The translations under genes and the position numbers were made by a program. From Phycisphaerae bacterium (lineage in GTDB: Bacteria > Planctomycetota > Phycisphaerae > Sedimentisphaerales > Anaerobacaceae), in NCBI GenBank assembly GCA_030604525.1, contig JAUVVQ010000011.1, forward strand, positions 1-60,380: a stretch of 60,380 nucleotides of DNA, in the 5' to 3' direction. Positions 17,341 to 25,159 of the stretch are shown one piece after another; position 1 is the first letter of the stretch, and the number at the start of each line of letters is the position of its first letter. The notes under the pieces were generated by a model. The model was not told the origin of the DNA and did no database searches. It was given only the letters and a program-made list of their open reading frames with translations.

Positions 17341-18477
17341 TCAGTTAGCGAAAAGAATTTGATATAAATTTTCAATTTGTTCAGCAGTTTTCTTTGCGGA
17401 GAATTTTTTTAGAACGTGTTTTTTCCCAGCCAGTGCCATTTTAATTGCGAACTGTTTGTTATTTGCTATTTTTGCCATAGCAAGTGATAATTTTTCAGGG
17501 TTATCCGGCTGGACGAGAAGTCCGTGTTTATTATTTTTTATGATTTCAGCAGGCCCTGCGTTATTTGCAGCGATGACAATGACGTTGTGCGCCATAGCTT
17601 CGATGATTACCCTTCCGAATGGTTCGTTTTCTGCGGTGTGAATAAGACAATCTATCCGGCACCATAATTTTTCGAGGTTGTCCCGCCATTTCAGGCAGGT
17701 GATTTTTTTTGATGGAAAGTCTTTTTTGATTTTTTGCATTAGCGATTTTTGGTATTTGCCGTTGCGTTGATAGATATCTTCTCCAATGAGCAGGAAATGG
17801 GCATTTTTATTTTTATTTAAGAAGAGTCTTGCAGCATCTATGAAAAGTGGTTGTTTTTTCCAGGGGACGAACTGGCCGATATTTGCGAAGACGAATTTTT
17901 TATTTTTTATTTTTCGTTGTGTGACAGGTTGCGTTTTTTTTATGTTTGTGCCGTTGTAAATGATTTTGATTCTGGAAGGGTTTATTCCCTGTTCGATTAG
18001 AGATTTTTTAACAGTTTTGCTTACAGCGATAATTTTTTTACTGATTAGAGAGCAAAGTTTTGCGGCGTGGGTTGGTCTTTGGAGGTCCCTGACGTGCCAG
18101 ATTAGTTTTTTTCTCAGCAGTAAAGCCGGCATGGTAGAAGCTAAGGCAGCTTTTGTGCTATTGGCATGTATGATTTGGGGTTTTGTTTTCAAGACGATAG
18201 CAGTCAGCTGCAGATTGAGTCGTATCAGGTATAGCAGGCCGGCGAGGGAGCGAAATGATTTTGCAGGCGGGGGGGATATTTGGTTTACATCGCAGTCTAA
18301 ATCGGCAATTTTTTCGGCTAATTTATTACCAGCTGGACAGGCAACGGTGAAACGGCAGTTTTTTATAAATTCCAAAAGAAGTAATAAACTTGTTTCCGCT
18401 CCGGCGATTCTGCCCTGGAGATTAACGATGAGCACTTTTAGTTTCACACCAGCAGATTTTTGTTTGTGAGTTAGCAT
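17341..18477 (-). CDS. GT4 family glycosyltransferase, first gene of the EPS array
   Basis: 378 residues, GT-B fold. LKVLIVNLQGRIAGAETSLL starts the acceptor domain; the donor domain begins FVFANIGQFVPWKKQPLFI and carries AENEPFGRVIIEAMAHNVIV, the glutamates of the EX7E nucleotide-sugar site. It is the most upstream gene of the compact glycosyltransferase run, separated by 177 bases from csrA. That gap may hold a promoter, but I see no strong -35/-10 pair in it. The start codon lacks a good ribosome-binding site. Confidence 0.75.
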   Translation of the reverse strand: MLTHKQKSAGVKLKVLIVNLQGRIAGAETSLLLLLEFIKNCRFTVACPAGNKLAEKIADLDCDVNQISPPPAKSFRSLAGLLYLIRLNLQLTAIVLKTKPQIIHANSTKAALASTMPALLLRKKLIWHVRDLQRPTHAAKLCSLISKKIIAVSKTVKKSLIEQGINPSRIKIIYNGTNIKKTQPVTQRKIKNKKFVFANIGQFVPWKKQPLFIDAARLFLNKNKNAHFLLIGEDIYQRNGKYQKSLMQKIKKDFPSKKITCLKWRDNLEKLWCRIDCLIHTAENEPFGRVIIEAMAHNVIVIAANNAGPAEIIKNNKHGLLVQPDNPEKLSLAMAKIANNKQFAIKMALAGKKHVLKKFSAKKTAEQIENLYQILFAN

Positions 18478-18654
18478 TTGATACCGTAATTTTTTGCTTT
18501 TTCCATAAGTAATAGTGTTAGTATGTATTTAGCGAAGCTGTGAGTTTAAATGTTGATATGGTTTTGCCGGTGTTTTTTTGTTTTTCCGGCCTGGTATTCC
18601 GGGTCTGTGTGCCGAGAGGTGTTGAGAGGCCTTTAGCTGTTTTTGTATAGAAGC

Positions 18655-18855
18655 TTATACATTTTTGGTGTGTGGATTATTCTGGCTGTTGCTGCTGCTC
18701 TGAATTTTCAGATATATTTCTTTTCGGTGCACTGGGGTGGATTTTGGCGCATTGATTCCTAATCGGACTCTTTTGCTTTTGATATCGACGATGTATATCT
18801 CGATATTTTCACCAATAATAATGGCTTCATCGATTTTTCTGCTGAGAACGAGCAT
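18655..18855 (-). CDS. csrA: carbon storage regulator CsrA
   Basis: 66 residues. [43 protein letters not shown] and the conserved Arg/Lys contacts are canonical for CsrA, a dimeric RNA-binding protein that blocks or alters translation at GGA motifs. The AAGGAG just before the ATG is a strong ribosome-binding site. It follows the CysN-like GTPase gene by 22 bases and precedes the EPS genes, so it may act on EPS or motility mRNAs, as it does in proteobacteria. No FliW gene, its usual antagonist in flagellated bacteria, is visible in this window. Confidence 0.93.
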   Translation of the reverse strand: MLVLSRKIDEAIIIGENIEIYIVDIKSKRVRLGINAPKSTPVHRKEIYLKIQSSSNSQNNPHTKNV

Positions 18856-18877
18856 AGTTTACTCCTTTAAAAGGATT

Positions 18878-20089
18878 TTATTTTATGATTCCTCCTGCCT
18901 TGATTTGGTTATTTTTGATGAGAACAAATTTTCCGAGCTGAGGGATGTGGTCGAAGGGGTCTGCACAGATGGGGGTTTTAAGCTGGATTTTCACGTCTGC
19001 GATTTTTAGTTTAGAGATTTTTCGATTATTCGGTTTAATTTGTTTAGAGCTGGTCGGGTCTGTTACTTTTGAAATATATTTTATTTTTCCTCTGCGGACG
19101 TTGTATGCGCAAAGGACCTCGACTTTATCGCTGGTATTTATTGTTTCATTGTTGTTCCAGAGAAGCCGGGCGTTTAGAGAGTCGGTTATCAGTGGTGGTT
19201 GACAGACGTTGAATCCTACCTGTCCTTTATAGAGATGGTTTGTATTTTCGAGGTATAATCCGACGTATTGACCTGCCTGAGCGGAATGCAGATGTTGGTT
19301 TTCAACTTCTATTGATATAACTTTTGTGGAATGATGGGTTGGTGCGAAGGTAAGTTTGTGTCCTTGGAAGATTTTTCCTGTGGTGATTAAGCCCAATATT
19401 TTTGTTTTATTTTTTTCGATATAGCGGCATTTAACCAGGAAACGCAGGGGCAGACGAGCCGGATTCTGAGTTTTGTCCAGGTTCTTTATCTGTTCGACTA
19501 AGGTCGGGGAGGAATGCCAGGTAGTTTTGGTGCTTGGTTTTTTGAGGTTGTCACCTTTTAGGGCTGATATCGGTATTGCATCGATAATCTCTGCGCCCTG
19601 TTTTTTAAGCAAATCAATTACTTCCCCGGAGAATTCCCAGAAGATGATTCTATCGAACTTTTTGAGGTCCATTTTATTAACAGTGACTATGAACTTTTTA
19701 ATTCCAAACATAACAAGCAAATATGCATAGTGGTATATTTCGGAGTTTAGAGGTTTTGAAGCGTCAATAACGAGTATCGCAACATCCGGGGCGGTGGGTG
19801 TTGTTATTGTATATTTGAGGAGTTGTTGGTATCCGGAAGGGATGATAAAAATGAACTTTCTGTCGGCGGTGTGTAGGGAGAGCGTGGTTATGCTTAGATC
19901 GTTGTGATTTTCTTTTTTAGCGATGTTTTTGGTGAGGTTAGCCGGTTTTAAGTTATATGTTTTTTTAGCTTTGGGGCTTTTAGCTGGCGAATTTGGGTTG
20001 AGCGGTTCATTTTCAGAGAGGATTTTTTTGACGATGGTATGTTTGCCGCAATGTTTGTCACCAACGACTACGATGTGTATTTTTTCCAT
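18878..20089 (-). CDS. CysN/EF-Tu-like translational GTPase-fold protein with degenerate GTPase motifs
   Basis: 403 residues. The layout follows CysN/EF1A proteins: a G domain (1-220) followed by two beta-barrels (about 235-400). NKMD (138-141) and SALKGDN (G4 and G5) are intact, and WHSSPTLVEQI resembles the CysN linker. However, the P-loop reads GDKHCGKHT, with His where Ser/Thr should follow GK. The G3 region reads IPSGYQ, so the magnesium Asp and the catalytic His are replaced (Ile83, Tyr87). GTP hydrolysis is therefore doubtful. No cysD, cysC or cysH is nearby, so sulfate activation is unlikely. AAAGGAAG precedes the ATG. It may regulate or chaperone something through guanine-nucleotide binding. 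Confidence 0.65.
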   Translation of the reverse strand: MEKIHIVVVGDKHCGKHTIVKKILSENEPLNPNSPAKSPKAKKTYNLKPANLTKNIAKKENHNDLSITTLSLHTADRKFIFIIPSGYQQLLKYTITTPTAPDVAILVIDASKPLNSEIYHYAYLLVMFGIKKFIVTVNKMDLKKFDRIIFWEFSGEVIDLLKKQGAEIIDAIPISALKGDNLKKPSTKTTWHSSPTLVEQIKNLDKTQNPARLPLRFLVKCRYIEKNKTKILGLITTGKIFQGHKLTFAPTHHSTKVISIEVENQHLHSAQAGQYVGLYLENTNHLYKGQVGFNVCQPPLITDSLNARLLWNNNETINTSDKVEVLCAYNVRRGKIKYISKVTDPTSSKQIKPNNRKISKLKIADVKIQLKTPICADPFDHIPQLGKFVLIKNNQIKAGGIIK

Positions 20090-20396
20090 AGCTTCCTTTC
20101 TTTTTCAATTTTTCCGAGGTGGTTATCAGGTTGTGCAATATGCGGCTGGAGACGTTTTATGAAAAGTAAAAGTTTAGTCAGTGCAAAGTGACATAACTAA
20201 AGTTGTATGGGGGTCCCTTTCTTTTTCGACGTTTACTTTACTTTTACTGTTAGTGTCGCTGGTTGGTTTTTAACATTCATTTCACGAAAGCAACAGTCCC
20301 GCACCTATTTGATTTTTTATCGAAAATAGGTGCGGGATCTGAGTTTGGAAGGATGAATTAAGATTTCTAATCAGTGAAGACAAGAAGGGAAAAAAG
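20090..20396. other. divergent intergenic region with a family-B palindrome
   Basis: 307 bases lie between the leftward CysN-like gene and the rightward ECF sigma gene. Both genes must start transcription here, but no textbook promoter stands out on either strand. The most notable structure is the palindrome at 20297-20337, 60 bases before the sigma factor ATG. Repeated TTTACTTTTACT tracts occur at about 20229-20247. No small gene is seen. Confidence 0.45.
20297..20337. repeat. family-B palindrome (CCCGCACCT type)
   Basis: Perfect 14-base arms (TCCCGCACCTATTT and its complement) flank a 13-base loop. Related elements lie at 30784, 53394, 55447, 56573 and 57147. The hairpin sits in the leader region of the ECF sigma gene and could attenuate or stabilise its mRNA; that is inference. 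Confidence 0.75.
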
Positions 20397-20960
20397 ATGG
20401 AAGCTAATTTCAAGAAATCCAGGAAGGTTGAGTTAGCATCAGAGATTTTCGAGGAGTATTCCGATTTGATAAGGGCAGCGATATATAGCAACATAAGTGA
20501 TTATTCCAAAGCTGAAGATGTGTATCAGGAGCTTTTTCTTTCACTTGTTCACTGTCCGATTCCGGGGCATATACAAAATGTGCGTGGGTATCTTTACAGG
20601 GCGGTGAAACACGACATAATAGACTTAGCCAAGAAGAACAGTATCTACAGGAAGCATATTTGTAGGTATGGAAAATATCAACGGCCCAAGGTTAAGCGAC
20701 GGACACCCCTGGATTATATTGTGGAGACAGAGGAGTTTGCGAATTTTTTCAATGAGATAGAGCAATATTTGTCACCTGCAGAGGGGAATGCGGTAGAGCA
20801 GGTGTTCCGTCACGAGCGTGAAATTTCCGAATCGGCGGAGCAAATGGGGATAAGCAAAAGGAGTGTTTCGAGGTATAAGTGTGTGGCATTAAAGAAGCTG
20901 CGGGCTGTTTTTAACGGTTCATTGTTTCACCAAAGGCGGATTAGGGCGAAATGCGGATAG
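20397..20960 (+). CDS. ECF-type RNA polymerase sigma factor
   Basis: 187 residues. Region 2 is seen at about 20-85 (YSKAEDVYQELFLSLV, then RGYLYRAVKHDIIDLAKKN), and region 4 at about 120-170 with a helix-turn-helix (ESAEQMGISKRSVSRYKCVA). There is no region 3, as expected of extracytoplasmic-function factors. No anti-sigma gene follows; the next gene converges. The polytopic membrane protein opposite has no obvious sigma-binding domain. The C-terminus (HQRRIRAKCG) runs into repeat-type sequence, so the last few codons may be repeat-derived. Confidence 0.85.
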   Translation: MEANFKKSRKVELASEIFEEYSDLIRAAIYSNISDYSKAEDVYQELFLSLVHCPIPGHIQNVRGYLYRAVKHDIIDLAKKNSIYRKHICRYGKYQRPKVKRRTPLDYIVETEEFANFFNEIEQYLSPAEGNAVEQVFRHEREISESAEQMGISKRSVSRYKCVALKKLRAVFNGSLFHQRRIRAKCG

Positions 20961-21197
20961 TATATTTAGCGTATAGCATATAGAAAAATAGCGGAGAAGC
21001 GGATACGCCTTTGGCGGAAACGCTAAATGCTAAAACAGGTGCGGGGGTGCGGGAGTCAGGTTTGTGTGTAAGAACAAGGTCAGCCCGCCGAAGGCGGGTC
21101 GAGTATTTGAACAGTAGAAAGTCGAGCATTAGCCAGCGGTTTCGCAATTTCAGCAGTTTGACTGTTCAAAAGCTCAACTGCTCTGTTGGTTAGAGGC
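20961..21197. repeat. repeat-rich convergent intergenic region with family-A copies
   Basis: 237 bases between converging genes. They hold two family-A elements (CGCCTTTGGCG at 21006-21016 and CCCGCCGAAGGCGGG at 21084-21098), half of a family-B element (AACAGGTGCGGGGG near 21034) and a loose inverted pair, TTAGCGTATAGCAT near 20967 against CGCTAAATGCTAAA near 21020. No coding sequence is apparent. The hairpins probably act as a bidirectional terminator. Confidence 0.6.
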
Positions 21198-22454
21198 CTA
21201 GGCGGTGAGGTGTTGGATTTGGTCGAAATCTGTATTGTCAACTTTTTTTCTCAGTAGAGCATAGATGATTGTATTAGCTGTGAAATAGAAGCTGATTATA
21301 AATGCGACGAGCAAACCGAGACAAGCTAAAAGGGTTAGGTGAATCAGAAATGCGGCAACGGATTCAGAAAAACCGGTTGAGAGGTGGTGAAGCCAAGGCG
21401 GATTGCCGAAGAGGTTCGTAAAGCTGGGTTCAGGCCAGATGTTAGTGAGCTTACTGATGTTTTCGTTCCGCCCCGGCAGATTTACGAATATTGCGAGCTC
21501 CAATGCCCAGTGGACTGAGGCGAGGATAAGGAAAATGAAGAATCTTACAAAGATATAACATATTGAGCCGTAAACAGCGGCGACGGCGGTGTAGAATCCC
21601 ATTCTCCAGGGTCGTGAATAGATGTAGCTGAATGCCCGGCTTATGGCATCGAAGCAATCGGAGTTGTCGTATGTGATGGTAGGATACATTAGGGGGAGAG
21701 AAGCTACGGTTCCGATGAGGAGGATAGTTATGAGTGCACCAGCGAGTAGAGCCGGAATCAAAAAGATACCAATAAGCAGTTCTCCGACCCATGGGATGTT
21801 GCCGAGAAGTCCTAAGAGCAGGATAAATAAGCTGATGAAGATTATGATAGTTAGTGGAGCGATGGGTGCGGTTAGAAGTGAGAGGAATTTTTTGAAGCTA
21901 TATCTGAGTCCTTCGGAAAGCGGAGGTTTTTCGCCTTGTGCGAATTGTAGTGCAGTCATTCTGCAGATAGCGCCCCCGGCGACGGCGATTACCGCCAGTT
22001 GGAAGAGTGAGAAGATGAGTGTGTATATGAAATGATACTTTACGGCCCAGAGCGCAGCTTTGAAATATTCGGCGATATTTTTTACTACTGACGGAAGGTC
22101 GAAGGCGAATACGGAATAGACGATTTTCTGGAATTTTGTTTCGGCGAAGTGCCAGATAGTGCTGAATACGCCGGTTTTCTTGTCGGTGTCTTTGTTTTGC
22201 TCTATGTAACTTGAAAGTTTGGCTGGGTTGTTGATATAGACGTTGAGTTCGTTGGAACCGCCTGGTTGAGCTGCAGCAATGACGGAGTCGGAGAAATCCA
22301 TCAGCCAGCCAGCAAGACAGATTACGGCGACAGCGAGAAGGGCGATTATCAGGTTGCCTGGTCGAATAGCTATTCGGAAGGTTTTGAATATATTGGTAAA
22401 GATTAATCCGTCTTCGGCGGACAAAATGGTTGGTAATTGTTTTTCGCTTTTCAT
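21198..22454 (-). CDS. polytopic membrane protein of unknown function
   Basis: 418 residues. It has a cytoplasmic N-terminus, a helix at about 36-52, an extracytoplasmic or amphipathic region to about 135, and then about five further helices (near 142-165, 193-215, 222-255, 287-318 and 370-400). The segment YPTITYDNSDCFDAISRAFSYIYSRPWRMG is a recognisable feature of uncharacterised planctomycete membrane proteins with a repeated six-helix layout. No catalytic motif is visible. A good purine-rich ribosome-binding site (GAAAGGA) precedes the ATG. It is convergent with the ECF sigma gene and follows a DksA-like gene. Confidence 0.5.
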   Translation of the reverse strand: MKSEKQLPTILSAEDGLIFTNIFKTFRIAIRPGNLIIALLAVAVICLAGWLMDFSDSVIAAAQPGGSNELNVYINNPAKLSSYIEQNKDTDKKTGVFSTIWHFAETKFQKIVYSVFAFDLPSVVKNIAEYFKAALWAVKYHFIYTLIFSLFQLAVIAVAGGAICRMTALQFAQGEKPPLSEGLRYSFKKFLSLLTAPIAPLTIIIFISLFILLLGLLGNIPWVGELLIGIFLIPALLAGALITILLIGTVASLPLMYPTITYDNSDCFDAISRAFSYIYSRPWRMGFYTAVAAVYGSICYIFVRFFIFLILASVHWALELAIFVNLPGRNENISKLTNIWPEPSFTNLFGNPPWLHHLSTGFSESVAAFLIHLTLLACLGLLVAFIISFYFTANTIIYALLRKKVDNTDFDQIQHLTA

Positions 22455-22560
22455 TTTGCGTCCTTTCAGGAGATTAAGTTGTTGCCAATTTTATTAAGGA
22501 ACACAAGAATAAATATATATTTTTTTGGTTGAGTAGCAAGGACTGTTAAATATTTTTCCC

Positions 22561-22617
22561 CCCGCCGAAGGCGGATTAATGAGCTTAACGTTTCACGGGG
22601 CACGGGTCACGTGACGA
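22561..22617. repeat. family-A palindrome followed by a TCACGTGA-centred palindrome
   Basis: CCCGCCGAAGGCGG lies at 22561-22574. Downstream, at 22589-22617, is a second element built around GGGTCACGTGAC. Both lie between the DksA-like gene stop and the membrane protein start and could terminate or process the DksA-like transcript. Confidence 0.55.
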
Positions 22618-22622
22618 GGGCA

Positions 22623-23075
22623 TTATTCTTCTTCTGTTATTTCACCATTTTCCAGCTTACGGGCATATTCAATGCAGTATCGCGTCCAGGGTTGAGCTTT
22701 TAGCCGGGTTTTTTGGATTGGTTTTCCCGTTCCCTCGCAGATTCCGTAGTTTCCATCCTGGATTCGCTGTAGAGCTTCGTGTATTTCACTGAGTATTTTT
22801 CTTTCGCCATCCATAAGCCCGAGAGCGAATTCCTGTTCATAGTTGTCTGTACCGATGTCTGCCATATGTATAGGCATATTGGATAGGTCGCCGGTAGCGT
22901 CCAGTCGTGATTTTCTTAAAGTTTCATCTTCGATTTCGTCAACGTCGCTGAGGATTTCAATTCGTTTCTCGAGCAGTTTTTTCTGGAAGAGTTTTAAATC
23001 TTTAGCAGAGAGACGTCGATTTTTCCCAGAACTCGAAGTGCCTTTCTTTGGTGTTTTTTCTCTTTCCTTTGCCAT
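22623..23075 (-). CDS. DksA/TraR-like protein with half a zinc finger
   Basis: 150 residues. A basic N-terminus and a long coiled coil (about 22-65) lead to the DksA/TraR C-terminal region: ERKILSEIHEALQRIQDGNYGICEGTGKPI then KAQPWTRYCIEYARKLE. In DksA four cysteines bind zinc; here only the first of each pair remains (CEGT and CIEY), so zinc binding is doubtful. The fold may persist without metal, as in some DksA2-like proteins. DksA-type proteins bind the RNA polymerase secondary channel and tune rRNA and stress transcription with ppGpp. The tip acidic residues (DVDEIEDE) are present. Confidence 0.75.
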   Translation of the reverse strand: MAKEREKTPKKGTSSSGKNRRLSAKDLKLFQKKLLEKRIEILSDVDEIEDETLRKSRLDATGDLSNMPIHMADIGTDNYEQEFALGLMDGERKILSEIHEALQRIQDGNYGICEGTGKPIQKTRLKAQPWTRYCIEYARKLENGEITEEE

Positions 23076-23119
23076 GCTTTTAGCTACCTTTCAAGGCAAT
23101 ATATTGTTATCAGTTTCAC

Positions 23120-23139
23120 ACACCGACATATATCGGTGT
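23120..23139. promoter_or_regulatory. inverted repeat upstream of the DksA-like gene
   Basis: ACACCGA-N6-TCGGTGT forms a perfect 7-base-arm inverted repeat about 45 bases before the ATG at 23075. It lies in the likely promoter or leader of the gene. It could be an operator or an mRNA hairpin; no matching copy was noticed elsewhere. Confidence 0.35.
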
Positions 23140-23263
23140 TAAACAAGCATACAAAGAGAAGGAAGCTTACTAATAAAGTCAGGATTTTTCAAGAGAAATT
23201 TGTTTTTTAGTTGTAACTTTTTTTCAGATATGAACTTACAGGATTTGAGGATTGAGATTGGTT

Positions 23264-24091
23264 TTACAGGTCTTTCTCGGCTTGCGAATCGATTCTATCT
23301 CTGTCTTTTGCGAGCAGTCCCAGGGGGATGAAGATGTTTTCAGAACCGATTTTGTGGACATAGGTTTTGACGGAGAAGAATTGTTCGATTTTCTGAGTAG
23401 AGAAGACCTGCTTTGTGGAGCCGTAGAGGTATCCGGCGTCAGCAGCGATGAGCAGGACATTCTCGCAGTATTGAGCGGCGAGATTTATGTCGTGAGTAAC
23501 AGAGATGATAGTTTTGTTTTTTTCATTCTGCATTTTCTTGAGCAGGTCGTAGATTTTGACCTGATGTTTGAGGTCGAGGAAGCTTGTAGGTTCATCGAGT
23601 AAAAGAACCGGTGTGTCTTGTGCGATGGCTCTTGCGATGAAGACTCTTTGCCTTTCACCTGCGCTTAGATTTGCCAATGACCTTTCTGCGAATTTCGTGG
23701 TGTCAGTCGCATTTAGAGCGTCCCTTACCAGTTCTTTGTCATTTTCGTTTTCGAGTCCGAAAGCGCCCAGGTATGGAGACCTTCCCATACTGACTACTTG
23801 TTCGACGCTGAAATCGAAGACGGGGATAAATTCCTGTCTGACGACGGCAATTTTTTGAGCAAGAGCTTTGGCGGAATATGCCTGTATTGGTTTAGCGTCG
23901 ATTTCGATGGAGCCGGCTTTTGGTTTTAGAACCGCACAGAGAAGATTCAGGAGGGTAGTTTTCCCGGCACCGTTAGGCCCGGCGATTGCGAGGAAATCAC
24001 CCTTTTCAACAGCGAAATCAAGGTCTTTGAGGATTTCATTCTGGTTAGAGAATGTAAATGACAGCTTTTTGACATTTATGATATTGTTCAT
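23264..24091 (-). CDS. ABC importer ATPase, BtuD/FepC type
   Basis: 275 residues from an ATG at 24091 that overlaps the permease stop (ATGA). Walker A is GPNGAGKTT, the signature is LSAGERQRV instead of LSGGQ, Walker B is VLLLDEPTSFLD and the switch histidine is in SVTHD. It powers uptake of cobalamin, haem or a siderophore through the adjacent permease. The C-terminal 60 residues (LIAADAGYLYGSTKQVF onward) are the usual extension of this class. It is the last gene of the gpmI-mutL-btu transcript. Confidence 0.85.
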   Translation of the reverse strand: MNNIINVKKLSFTFSNQNEILKDLDFAVEKGDFLAIAGPNGAGKTTLLNLLCAVLKPKAGSIEIDAKPIQAYSAKALAQKIAVVRQEFIPVFDFSVEQVVSMGRSPYLGAFGLENENDKELVRDALNATDTTKFAERSLANLSAGERQRVFIARAIAQDTPVLLLDEPTSFLDLKHQVKIYDLLKKMQNEKNKTIISVTHDINLAAQYCENVLLIAADAGYLYGSTKQVFSTQKIEQFFSVKTYVHKIGSENIFIPLGLLAKDRDRIDSQAEKDL

Positions 24092-25119
24092 TTTACCCAA
24101 CTTATTTTTCTGCTGTATTTTGCCAGTAGAATCAAAAAGAAAGGCCCGCCGGCGATGGCGGTGATAACGCCTACGGGTAGTTGTTCCTGTCCGAAGATGC
24201 TTCTTGCGATGGTATCAGCGATAACAAGGAAGATTGCTCCGGTTAATGCGCTTATGGGGAGTAACTGGCGGTGGTCAGGTCCGACGATTAGTCGAACTGC
24301 GTGAGGGACAATCAAACCAACGAAACCGATAAGTCCGCTGAGACTGACAGCGACGGCGGTAATAAAGGCGGTCAGGGCAAAAGCAGCCATTTTGGTTTTT
24401 GTGGTATTGACACCCAGTCCTTTTGCTTCGTTGTCACCTAACGAGAGAGCATTTAGTTTATGTGCGAGAGTAAAGAGGCAGAAAACTCCTGCTAAGATTG
24501 AAATTCCGCTGAACCAGAGGACGTCTGCACTTTTTTCGGTTATGTTTCCCATCAGCCAGAGGATAGTAGCTCTTAGCTGTCTGCTTTTTGCGATTGAGGT
24601 CAGGAACATTATGACGGCAGAGAAGAAGGCGTTAACGACGACTCCAGCGAGGAGTAGAGTGGTTACGTGGAAGCGTCCGGCGAAATAACCGATTAGCCAT
24701 ACGAGCCAGACGGTAAAGATGGAGCCGGCGAAAGCGAAGAGAGTGATGGTAGAGCCGGCCCAGAAGGAAAAACTCAAGCCGGAGAGTATAGCAGTGATAA
24801 CACCCAGTCCGGCCCCGCTGGAGATACCGAGGATATATGGTTCAGCGAGCGGGTTTCGCAGGACGGCCTGCAGAACAGCGCCTGCAGTGGCCAGGGCAAT
24901 TCCTATCAGTGCTGCCAGGATGATTCTGGGAATTCTCACACCGATGAGGATTTCGTAGTCGATGTTGTCTCCCGCTATTTGAGCAGGGCCTTCGAGGACT
25001 TTTTTCAGGGATATTTTTTCAGTGCCTATAAACGCGCAGAGGCACATTACGGCGATGAGTGCAGCCAGAGGTATTAATATTTTTATTGTTCGTTTTGTTA
25101 AGTTTGTATCAGGTAACAT
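24088..25119 (-). CDS. FecCD-family ABC permease, BtuC type
   Basis: 343 residues with about ten membrane helices. RIPRIILAALIGIALATAGAVLQ and NPLAEPYILGISSGAGLG are the conserved FecCD N-terminal motifs, and SLSGLIGFVGLIVPHAVRLIVGPDHR is the coupling-helix region that contacts the ATPase. It forms the homodimeric channel for cobalamin, haem or siderophore import. It overlaps the ATPase gene by four bases and follows the binding-protein gene by 40 bases. Confidence 0.87.
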   Translation of the reverse strand: MLPDTNLTKRTIKILIPLAALIAVMCLCAFIGTEKISLKKVLEGPAQIAGDNIDYEILIGVRIPRIILAALIGIALATAGAVLQAVLRNPLAEPYILGISSGAGLGVITAILSGLSFSFWAGSTITLFAFAGSIFTVWLVWLIGYFAGRFHVTTLLLAGVVVNAFFSAVIMFLTSIAKSRQLRATILWLMGNITEKSADVLWFSGISILAGVFCLFTLAHKLNALSLGDNEAKGLGVNTTKTKMAAFALTAFITAVAVSLSGLIGFVGLIVPHAVRLIVGPDHRQLLPISALTGAIFLVIADTIARSIFGQEQLPVGVITAIAGGPFFLILLAKYSRKISWVK

Positions 25120-25159
25120 ATTTTTCAGTTCCTGAACCGCTTTTGGCGAAGTGGTCTTT

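Noticed and set aside
18878-20089. Genuine sulfate adenylyltransferase subunit CysN
   Set aside because: GTPase motifs are degenerate and no cysD, cysC or cysH is present.
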